Shown one piece after another: positions 57,248 through 64,000 of a DNA stretch of 64,000 bases. Position numbers and translations under genes: made by a program. How positions within the stretch are numbered: the first letter of the stretch is position 1; every line of letters begins with the position of its first letter. Origin of the DNA: an uncultured Roseobacter sp. (lineage in GTDB: Bacteria > Pseudomonadota > Alphaproteobacteria > Rhodobacterales > Rhodobacteraceae). The stretch lies in the NCBI RefSeq assembly GCF_947495025.1, contig NZ_CANLXG010000001.1, positions 1-64,000 on the forward strand, given 5' to 3'. The notes beneath the pieces are model-generated. The model saw only the letters and a list, made by a program, of their open reading frames with translations, did no database searches and was not told the origin of the DNA.

Positions 57248-60200
57248 ATGAAGATTGAACGCAAATTCACCAAAGTCGGGCAGGATGCGTACGCAGACCT
57301 GGAATTCGTGACAACGGCGTCGGAGATCCGCAATCCGGACGGCACCATTGTTTTCCGTCTCGACGAGGTCGAAGTGCCTGCCTCCTGGAGCCAGGTTGCC
57401 AGCGACGTCATCGCACAGAAGTACTTCCGCAAAGCCGGCGTTCCGACAGCGACCCGTAAAGTAAAGGAAAAGGGCGTTCCCGAATTCCTGTGGCGTTCGG
57501 TACCGGCAGAGGGCGCGTCCATGGGTGGCGAGACTTCGTCCAAGCAGGTTTTCGACCGCCTTGCCGGCGCCTGGGCCTACTGGGGCTGGAAGGGTGGCTA
57601 CTTTACCGATGAAGCAGACGCACAGTCCTATTTCGACGAAATGCGCCACATGCTGGCCAGCCAGCGCGCGGCCCCCAACAGCCCGCAGTGGTTCAACACC
57701 GGTCTGCACTGGGCCTATGGCATCGACGGCCCCGCCCAGGGCCACCACTATGTCGATTACAAAACCGGCAAGCTGACCAAATCCAAATCCTCCTACGAGC
57801 ATCCGCAGCCGCACGCCTGCTTTATCCAGTCGGTCTCTGATGATCTGGTCAACGACGGCGGCATCATGGATCTCTGGGTGCGCGAGGCGCGCCTGTTTAA
57901 ATACGGCTCCGGCACCGGCACCAACTTCTCGTCTCTGCGGGCAGCCGGCGAAAGCCTTTCGGGCGGTGGCCGCTCCTCCGGCCTCATGGGCTTCCTGAAA
58001 ATCGGCGACCGGGCCGCAGGCGCCATCAAATCGGGCGGCACCACACGCCGTGCCGCGAAAATGGTGATCGTTGATGCGGATCACCCCGACATCGAGGATT
58101 TCATCAACTGGAAGGTCATCGAAGAGCAGAAAGTGGCGAGCATTGTCGCGGGCTCCAAGATGCACGAGCAGAAACTCAACCTGCTCTTCACCGCGATCCG
58201 CGAGTGGGACGGCACGGTCGAGGACGCCTATGACCCGGCTAAAAACGACGCGCTGAAACAGGCGATCCGCGAGGCGAAGAAGGTCTCGATCCCGGAGACA
58301 TACGTCAAACGCGTGCTGGATTACGCCAAGCAGGGCCACACATCGATCGAATTCCCGACATACGACACAGACTGGGACTCCGAGGCGTATAACTCTGTTT
58401 CCGGCCAGAACTCGAACAACTCCATCCGCGTCACCAACGCCTTCCTGACCGCTGTAGAGAAGGACGCCGACTGGGAACTGATCAACCGCGTCGACGGCAA
58501 GGTTACCAAGACCGTCAAGGCACGCGATCTCTGGGAGCAGGTCGGCCACGCCGCCTGGGCCTGTGCCGATCCGGGTATCCAGTACCACGACACGGTGAAT
58601 GACTGGCATACATGCCCTGAAGACGGCGAAATCCGCGGCTCGAACCCGTGCTCGGAATACATGTTCCTCGACGATACCGCCTGTAACCTCGCGTCGATGA
58701 ACCTGCTGACCTTCCTCAGGGATGGCGTATTCCAGGTCGAGGACTACATGCACGCCACACGTCTGTGGACGGTCACACTGGAAATCTCGGTGATGATGGC
58801 GCAGTTCCCGTCCAAAGAGATCGCACAGCGCTCCTATGACTTCCGCACGCTGGGTCTGGGCTATGCAAACATCGGCGGTCTGCTGATGAACATGGGCTAT
58901 TCCTACGACAGCGACGAAGGCCGCAGCCTCTGTGGTGCACTTACCGCGATCCTGACCGGTGTTTCCTATGCCACCTCGGCTGAAATGGCCGGTGAGCTGG
59001 GCGCGTTCCCGGGGCACGCCAAAAACGCAGACCACATGCTGCGTGTCATTCGTAACCACCGCAACGCTGCCTACGGCAAAGTGGGCGGCTACGAAAAGCT
59101 GGCGGTGGCACCTGTCCCGCTGGATTACAAAAACTGCCCCGATGAAAAGCTGATCGAAGTGGCGCGCGGCGCATGGGATCAGGCGCTGGAACTGGGCGAG
59201 GCGCACGGCTACCGCAACGCGCAGGTCTCTGTGATTGCGCCGACGGGCACCATCGGTCTGGTGATGGACTGCGACACAACCGGCATCGAGCCCGATTTTG
59301 CCCTGGTGAAGTTCAAAAAGCTCGCAGGTGGTGGGTATTTCAAAATCATCAACCAGTCGGTGCCGGCCGCCCTTGAAAAACTGGGCTACGGTTCCGCCGA
59401 GATCGAAGAGATCGTCGCCTATGCGGTCGGTCACGGCACCATCGGCAATGCGCCGGGCATCAACCACACCACACTGGCAGGGCATGGCTTTGGCGCCAAT
59501 GAGCTGGCCAAAGTGGATGCGGCACTGGCCTCGGCGTTTGATATCCGGTTCGTGTTCAACCAGTGGACACTGGGCGAGGAGTTCTGCACACAGGTGCTGG
59601 GCATCCCGGCCGAAAAACTGAACGATCCGTCCTTTGACCTGCTGCGCCATCTGGGCTTCAGCAAAAAGGACATCGAACTGGCCAATGACCACGTCTGCGG
59701 TACGATGACCCTCGAAGGCGCGCCGTTCCTGAAGGACGAGCACCTGTCGATTTTCGACTGCGCGAATCCGTGCGGCAAGAAAGGCAAGCGTTTCCTGAGC
59801 GTTAACAGCCACATCACCATGATGGCTGCCGCCCAGTCCTTCATCTCGGGTGCGATCTCCAAGACGATCAACATGCCCAACGATGCCACCATCGAAGACT
59901 GCCAGAAGGCCTATGAGCTTTCCTGGTCGCTGGGGGTCAAAGCCAACGCGCTCTATCGTGACGGCTCCAAGCTCAGCCAGCCACTCGCCGCGGCCCTGGT
60001 CGAGGACGACGAGGACGCCCAGGAGGTGCTGGAAAGCGGCTCCATCACTGAAAAAGCCGCCGTGCTGGCTGAAAAGGTCGTCGAGAAGATCATCGTCAAG
60101 GAAATCGTCAAATCGCACCGCGAAAAGATGCCTCAGCGCCGCAAGGGCTATACGCAAAAGGCTATCGTGGGCGGGCACAAGGTCTATCTGCGTACCGGTG

Positions 60201-60907
60201 AATATGAGGACGGCAACCTGGGTGAGATTTTCATCGACATGCACAAAGAGGGTGCAGGTTTCCGGGCCATGATGAACAACTTCGCCATCGCTGTGTCGGT
60301 GGGCCTGCAGTACGGTGTGCCGCTGGAGGAGTTCGTCGACGCCTTTACCTTCACCAAATTCGAGCCTGCTGGCATGGTGCAGGGCAACGAGACAATCAAG
60401 AACGCGACCTCCATTCTGGACTATGTGTTCCGCGAGCTGGCTGTCTCCTACCTTGATCGTACCGATCTGGCGCATGTCGCGCCCGAGGGTCACAGCTTTG
60501 ACGATCTGGGCCGTGGCGAGGAAGAGGGTGTGAGCAACGTCTCTGAGCTTTCTGAAAGCGCTGCCTCCAAATCGCTCGAAGTGCTTAAGCAGATCAGCTC
60601 CACAGGCTACCTGCGCAAGCGTCTGCCTCAGGAGCTGGTGGTTCTGCAGGGTGGCCAGCAGGGCTTTGCCGAGGAAACCGTATCCTTTGACGGGATTGCC
60701 CCGCTCGAAGGTTCCACAGGCGGTGTGGCCACCATGACGACCACCACGGCTGTCGCCAGCAGCACGGTCAGCATGGACGCCCGGACCAAGGCGAAAATGC
60801 AGGGCTATGAGGGCGAAGCCTGCGGCGAATGCGGCAACTACACGCTGGTGCGCAACGGCACGTGCATGAAGTGTAATACCTGCGGCGGCACGTCCGGCTG
60901 CAGCTGA
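57248..60907 (+). CDS. nrdJ: Class II adenosylcobalamin-dependent ribonucleotide reductase
   Basis: A 1219-residue enzyme making deoxynucleotides with adenosylcobalamin as radical source, oxygen-independently. Conserved NTP/active-site motifs include [20 protein letters not shown] and the substrate region [20 protein letters not shown]. The C-terminal Cys-rich tail (CGECGN...[14 protein letters not shown]) holds the redox/metal cysteines of the long form. Start at the ATG at 57248 behind GAGGCAG; the frame is open 33 bases further. BluB elsewhere in the window supplies the cobalamin ligand. Confidence 0.94.
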   Translation: MKIERKFTKVGQDAYADLEFVTTASEIRNPDGTIVFRLDEVEVPASWSQVASDVIAQKYFRKAGVPTATRKVKEKGVPEFLWRSVPAEGASMGGETSSKQVFDRLAGAWAYWGWKGGYFTDEADAQSYFDEMRHMLASQRAAPNSPQWFNTGLHWAYGIDGPAQGHHYVDYKTGKLTKSKSSYEHPQPHACFIQSVSDDLVNDGGIMDLWVREARLFKYGSGTGTNFSSLRAAGESLSGGGRSSGLMGFLKIGDRAAGAIKSGGTTRRAAKMVIVDADHPDIEDFINWKVIEEQKVASIVAGSKMHEQKLNLLFTAIREWDGTVEDAYDPAKNDALKQAIREAKKVSIPETYVKRVLDYAKQGHTSIEFPTYDTDWDSEAYNSVSGQNSNNSIRVTNAFLTAVEKDADWELINRVDGKVTKTVKARDLWEQVGHAAWACADPGIQYHDTVNDWHTCPEDGEIRGSNPCSEYMFLDDTACNLASMNLLTFLRDGVFQVEDYMHATRLWTVTLEISVMMAQFPSKEIAQRSYDFRTLGLGYANIGGLLMNMGYSYDSDEGRSLCGALTAILTGVSYATSAEMAGELGAFPGHAKNADHMLRVIRNHRNAAYGKVGGYEKLAVAPVPLDYKNCPDEKLIEVARGAWDQALELGEAHGYRNAQVSVIAPTGTIGLVMDCDTTGIEPDFALVKFKKLAGGGYFKIINQSVPAALEKLGYGSAEIEEIVAYAVGHGTIGNAPGINHTTLAGHGFGANELAKVDAALASAFDIRFVFNQWTLGEEFCTQVLGIPAEKLNDPSFDLLRHLGFSKKDIELANDHVCGTMTLEGAPFLKDEHLSIFDCANPCGKKGKRFLSVNSHITMMAAAQSFISGAISKTINMPNDATIEDCQKAYELSWSLGVKANALYRDGSKLSQPLAAALVEDDEDAQEVLESGSITEKAAVLAEKVVEKIIVKEIVKSHREKMPQRRKGYTQKAIVGGHKVYLRTGEYEDGNLGEIFIDMHKEGAGFRAMMNNFAIAVSVGLQYGVPLEEFVDAFTFTKFEPAGMVQGNETIKNATSILDYVFRELAVSYLDRTDLAHVAPEGHSFDDLGRGEEEGVSNVSELSESAASKSLEVLKQISSTGYLRKRLPQELVVLQGGQQGFAEETVSFDGIAPLEGSTGGVATMTTTTAVASSTVSMDARTKAKMQGYEGEACGECGNYTLVRNGTCMKCNTCGGTSGCS

Positions 60908-61247
60908 CAGGAAACGCGTCCCTGGGGGACGTGTAGGGGGCCTGGCCATCCGAGCAGGCCGGCCCCCGACGAATACCGGTAAGGGCCGCCTATTGGCCTG
61001 ATCCGGCGGAAATCCCGCAAGGGGCTTCCACAAGAATTGAAGCGGGGCGGGGTGGGACCCTGGCCACTTCAATTGGGACAGAGTTGGACTCCGCAGGTTT
61101 CTGCGAAACCCGCTCTCTCCAACCTGGCGGGTTTCTCAGGAAACCCGCGCTTACACGGGGCGGATGCGTTCGCCTCTGACGACGTTCAGGCCGCAGGCAG
61201 AAAAATACCGAGCGGTTAACAAACTGAGCCTGAACGGCGAAACTCCC
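60908..61247 (+). other. Structured region downstream of nrdJ, possible small RNA
   Basis: Several stem-loops and no convincing gene. A 9-bp hairpin ACGCGTCCC/GGGACGTGT is at 60914-60934. A GGGGGCC...GGCCCCC stem lies at 60936-60967. Arms AATTGAAG (61035-61042) and CTTCAATT (61067-61074) form another. Two hairpins with the same arm type follow, GGTTTC/GAAACC at 61096-61110 and GCGGGTTTC/GAAACCCGC at 61127-61148. A strong terminator closes it at 61248-61273. It could be an extended nrdJ 3' UTR or a separate RNA. Confidence 0.4.
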
Positions 61248-61273
61248 AGGGGTGCTTCGGCACCCCTTTTTCT
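61248..61273 (+). terminator. Rho-independent terminator
   Basis: GGGGTGC-TTCG-GCACCCC (61249-61266) with a stable TTCG tetraloop, followed by TTTTT. No open reading frame ends just before it, so it either closes a long nrdJ 3' UTR or a non-coding RNA. Confidence 0.85.
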
Positions 61274-61429
61274 TTCCCGCCTGCCGGGTGCCGAGGCGAT
61301 AAACTGCAACTGAAATCTGTGTGAAAATGCCGCCCGTTTTTCTGGCGGCAACGTCATGTGCAAGTGAACGCAACCTCCGTTAGCAAACGGGCATCCCGAT
61401 CCCGGGACTTTTTAATAACGGAGATCACC

Positions 61430-61864
61430 ATGCTCAGAAAATCCCTTCTCGCTCTTGGTCTTGCTGCGGGTGTGGCGCTGACCGCCCAGACGGCCGCGGC
61501 CGGAAACCAGCTTGCTGTTGCAATCGGCGGCTATGACACCGTGTCCTACCATTCGGGCACACCCGCGCAGGGCGAGGCACGCTTCAACCACTTCTGGAAC
61601 GGTGCCGTCTGGTACTTCAGCAGCGAGGAAAACCGCGACGCCTTCAAGGCGGACCCGGCCTCTTATGCGCCTGCCTATGACGGATACTGCTCGTGGGCGG
61701 CCAGCCAGGGCTACAAAGCGCCGGGCGATCCGACCGTCTGGCAGGTGGTCGATGGCACGCTCTACGTCCAGGTCCACCCACGGGCCCAGACCCTCTGGCA
61801 GGAAGATATCCCGATGTACATCACCGCAGGTGACGAGAACTGGCCGCGTATTCATCCGTTCTGA
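61430..61864 (+). CDS. Secreted YHS domain protein
   Basis: A 144-residue exported protein. It has a signal peptide (hydrophobic 5-22, cleavage near AAAGN) and then a YHS-type domain around GYDTVSYHSG (Y-H-S at about 40-42) and YDGYCSWAASQG. YHS domains often bind metals or act in copper or iron handling, but the exact role is unknown. The leader (61274-61429) has several short hairpins, including GCCGCC/GGCGGC. Start at ATG 61430 behind GGAGAT. A terminator follows. Confidence 0.85.
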   Translation: MLRKSLLALGLAAGVALTAQTAAAGNQLAVAIGGYDTVSYHSGTPAQGEARFNHFWNGAVWYFSSEENRDAFKADPASYAPAYDGYCSWAASQGYKAPGDPTVWQVVDGTLYVQVHPRAQTLWQEDIPMYITAGDENWPRIHPF

Positions 61865-62171
61865 CCCCTCACAACGCAGAACGCGGCCAGAACCCGGGCG
61901 AGCCACTGTCGCCCGGGCTTTTTGCATCTGCAGGTTCCCGCCGATGCTGCGTTTCGGCGGTTCAGCGCCGGAACAGCCAGATATAGGTCATGGTTTGCCG
62001 AAAATCCCGCCGGCAGGATTTTGCCCGGCAGAGTCTCTCCGATGAAATCACCTGCTTTGGGCTGGCAGGTGCCGGTTTTCAGCCCCTGGTGCTGCAGGGG
62101 ATGTCATCGTGCAGGACCGGTGCCATGTGAGGGGGGCGGAGATGTTCCGCTTAAAAATGGGAGTAATCATC
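61865..62171 (+). other. Spacer between the YHS and EF-hand genes
   Basis: No gene is seen in these 307 bases. A terminator closes the YHS transcript at 61891-61923. Further along, short GC-rich hairpins such as CCCCTG...CAGGGG occur near 62083-62100. Nothing else was identified. Confidence 0.6.
61891..61923 (+). terminator. Terminator of the YHS gene
   Basis: CCCGGGCGA and TCGCCCGGG arms with a 7-base loop, followed by CTTTTT, 27 bases after the stop codon. Confidence 0.9.
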
Positions 62172-62405
62172 ATGACCAGAACAACCCTTACGTCGATCGT
62201 CCTTGCCCTCGGTGTCGCGGGTGCCGCAACAGCCGCGACAGAGGCAGATGCCAACGGCGACGGCGTTCTGACCATTGACGAGGTGCAGGCGGTGATGCCT
62301 GACATCACGGCCGATGCCTTCAACACAATGGACCTGAATGCCGATGGCGCGCTGGATGCCGCGGAAATTCAGGCTGCTCAGGAAGCCGGTCTGATGCCCA
62401 CCTGA
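62172..62405 (+). CDS. Small secreted EF-hand protein
   Basis: A 77-residue protein with a signal peptide (cleavage near TAATE, about residue 22) and two calcium-binding EF-hand loops: D26-A-N-G-D-G to E37 and D54-L-N-A-D-G to E65, both with the canonical 12-residue spacing. Likely a periplasmic calcium-binding protein. I use the ATG at 62172 because it opens the signal peptide; ATG 62157 is in frame. It is closed by a terminator. Confidence 0.83.
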   Translation: MTRTTLTSIVLALGVAGAATAATEADANGDGVLTIDEVQAVMPDITADAFNTMDLNADGALDAAEIQAAQEAGLMPT

Positions 62406-62457
62406 TCCCTGGGCGTCTGGTTGCCGGTCGCTGCCCTGTGACCGGATCCGGACAGTG

Positions 62458-62491
62458 CCCCCGGTGCGATACCGCACCGGGGGTTGCTTTT
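62458..62491 (+). terminator. Terminator of the EF-hand gene
   Basis: Perfect 11-base arms CCCCCGGTGCG and CGCACCGGGGG with an ATAC loop, then TTGCTTTT. It separates this gene from the convergent mttB-family gene. Confidence 0.88.
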
Positions 62492-64000
62492 ATGCCGGCA
62501 GGTAAATGCTGAACTTTTCGCGTATCGCGGCATCAAGAGCCGGATCGAACCGTGCCGCCGCGCGCTGGCCGAGGATTTCCTCTTTGCGCAGGCGGGCATT
62601 TTCGATCAGATCCGGTTTGCCGTTTTCGGCCCATTCCTTGGGGGATGTTCTGTCTCCCAGGGCGGGATAAACGTGGTCAATCTCCATCCGGCCGAGGGTC
62701 TGTTCAGTGCCAAGGTAGTGGCCGGGACCACCGATGCAGACCTCGCGCATCTGATCCAGTGCCAGTGTCTCTTCATTCACTTCGATGCCCCGCACACAGC
62801 GCAGCGCCTGACCGATCAGGTCGTCGCTCAGGATCAGCGATTCCAGACAGAACCCCAGCAGTGAGGCATGCATGCCCGCGGCTTCATAGACCATGTTAAG
62901 CCCCGAAAGCCCTGCCATAACATTCGAGCACATCTGCTCCCAGCCGGCCTGCATATCGGGCAGTTTGGCATCAGCAATGCCCGCCGCCGCCCCGCCGGGC
63001 AGATCGTAATACTTATGCATCTGTGCGCAGCCTGCAGTCAGCAGGGCCTGCTCGCCCGATCCACCGGTCATCGCGCCCGTGCGCAGATCAAGACCAAAGG
63101 GCCATGTGCCGAAAATCGCCGGATGGCCCGGTTTCACGGCCTGTACATAGACCAGACCGGCCAGGCATTCGGCCACCGCCTGTACAATCGCGCCCGCTAC
63201 GGTCGAGGGGGCAGTGGCGCCGGCCATGCCCGCAGACAACAGCAGCACCGGCATGCCGTAGCGGATGCATTCCTCCATCACGAGGCAGGATTCCGTGGCA
63301 AATTTCATCGGCGGCACGACAAAGCAGTTGGAATTGCTCATAAAGGGCCGTTCGCGCCATTTGTCCTCGCCCCCGGCGATCATGTGCAGCAGCTCGATGC
63401 AGGGTTTTACATGGGCAGGGTCATAAAACGACGTGCCGATATGTTTGGTCGTGCCGGCGGCGGTGGCATAGACGGTGTTGATGTCCATTTCCATGTTGTC
63501 GGTGACGTCGCGGGCGACCATGGGGCGCTGCAGAAAATGCACATTGTCGAGTACGTCGGTGATCCGGGCCGCGTCGTGCAGATCCTGCAGGGTACTTTCC
63601 CGGTAAGTGCGACCGTCAGGTTCCACCAGATGAACTGCCGCGCCAGCGGTGCCATAGTGCACGCGGTTGCCCGACAGGTTCAGGTCGTGTGCCGGATCGC
63701 GCCCGAAAAGGGTCACCGTGCGGTTGGCACGCGCAATGGCATCCTCGACCAGCGCGCGGGGAAAACGCAGGCGTCCGTCATCGCCCTGTATCGCGCCGGC
63801 GGCAGTCATATATTCAACGCCCGTTGGGGGCGCGTCTACCAGACCGATCTCCTCGAGTGCCTGCAGCGCGGCATTGTGGATGTTGTCCATATCAATGGCA
63901 CTCAGAGGCCGGTAGGTGCCGCCTTCAAGGCCGGGCCTGACGGGGCGCATATGCTCGGGCAGAGCGCGGGCGCGTGCTGCACGGCGCGCCGAACGGCCTC
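62490..64000 (-). CDS. Trimethylamine methyltransferase (MttB) family protein, 5' end off window
   Basis: The frame continues past the ATG at 63950 to the window edge without a stop, reading ...RAARARALPEH before MRPVRPG, as in full-length MttB-family proteins. The visible part is at least 503 residues. MttB-type enzymes move methyl groups from quaternary or tertiary amines to a corrinoid protein. No in-frame TAG occurs in the visible part, so it is a non-pyrrolysine member, the type active on glycine betaine-like substrates or of unknown substrate. The partner corrinoid protein is not seen. Confidence 0.85.
   Translation of the reverse strand, partial: GRSARRAARARALPEHMRPVRPGLEGGTYRPLSAIDMDNIHNAALQALEEIGLVDAPPTGVEYMTAAGAIQGDDGRLRFPRALVEDAIARANRTVTLFGRDPAHDLNLSGNRVHYGTAGAAVHLVEPDGRTYRESTLQDLHDAARITDVLDNVHFLQRPMVARDVTDNMEMDINTVYATAAGTTKHIGTSFYDPAHVKPCIELLHMIAGGEDKWRERPFMSNSNCFVVPPMKFATESCLVMEECIRYGMPVLLLSAGMAGATAPSTVAGAIVQAVAECLAGLVYVQAVKPGHPAIFGTWPFGLDLRTGAMTGGSGEQALLTAGCAQMHKYYDLPGGAAAGIADAKLPDMQAGWEQMCSNVMAGLSGLNMVYEAAGMHASLLGFCLESLILSDDLIGQALRCVRGIEVNEETLALDQMREVCIGGPGHYLGTEQTLGRMEIDHVYPALGDRTSPKEWAENGKPDLIENARLRKEEILGQRAAARFDPALDAAIREKFSIYLPA

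Noticed and set aside
57164..61072. 1302-codon open frame on the minus strand opposite nrdJ
   Set aside because: It is a frame artefact of a GC-rich gene; the plus strand encodes a complete NrdJ with all motifs, and the antisense frame has no recognisable domain.
61127..61148. CRISPR-like repeat
   Set aside because: Just two related hairpins with different spacing, no regular spacers and no cas genes.
60908..61273. tmRNA or other known structured RNA downstream of nrdJ
   Set aside because: No tRNA-like acceptor, no T-loop motif and no tag peptide could be found.

Overview
The window looks like a piece of the main chromosome of an alphaproteobacterium of the family Rhodobacteraceae (Roseobacter-like). 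I infer this from the gene families and their order, the moderately high G+C content, a GAAC-N7-GAAC SOS box in front of lexA, a B12-dependent class II ribonucleotide reductase, a VtlR/LsrB-type LysR regulator, and the blocks gltA-gltX / comEC / lexA-moeA-moaC-trpC-ung-trpD-trpG and argC-ccmE-muramidase-holin-ccmF-ccmH. No insertion sequence, prophage, integrase or CRISPR array was seen. Nearly all of it is dense core-genome coding sequence. The first ~120 bases are abnormal homopolymer-rich sequence and may be an unreliable contig end.

Layout. 1-2553: tail of a polyamine-type ABC importer (two permeases) with an Asp/Glu/hydantoin racemase. 2570-6000 (minus): alr-mlaE-mlaF and a secreted DUF1194 protein. 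6116-11234: bluB, then dnaB, pyrE, pyrC and an unknown gene on the minus strand. 11518-13803: a MoxR ATPase / CoxE-type VWA pair. 13808-18385 (minus): purL and a large MscS channel. 18496-19577 (minus): a predicted small RNA with its own promoter and LysR-type box, lying just downstream of a LysR gene. 19750-31071 (plus): indolepyruvate oxidoreductase, acyltransferase, murI, argC, and cytochrome c maturation genes with a muramidase-holin pair between ccmE and ccmF, then a PaaG-like enzyme. 31095-37427: an unknown gene, gltA, gltX, comEC and lexA. 37495-50969: Moco genes, the trp genes with ung inserted, a degenerate polysaccharide deacetylase, a GGDEF-EAL protein, an AstE-like hydrolase, trpE and a PpiD-like foldase. 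51051-56447: aminotransferase, gpt, lysE-type exporter, fabI, pdxH, a double cold-shock protein, a DUF192 protein and tRNA-Pro. 56448-64000: a long regulatory region, nrdJ, a structured intergenic region, a YHS protein, an EF-hand protein and the 3' part of an mttB-family gene that runs off the window.

Links between genes. Three genes depend on cobamides (bluB makes the lower ligand; NrdJ and the MttB homologue belong to cobamide-linked families). Several operons mix pathways through 4-bp stop/start overlaps (alr/mlaE/mlaF; trpG/trpD/ung/trpC; moaC/moeA; ccmF/ccmH). The observations I most want checked are the LysR-plus-sRNA locus at 18496-19577, which resembles the VtlR-AbcR arrangement of Rhizobiales, and the muramidase-holin pair inside the cytochrome c maturation operon, a possible lysis cassette for a gene transfer agent.
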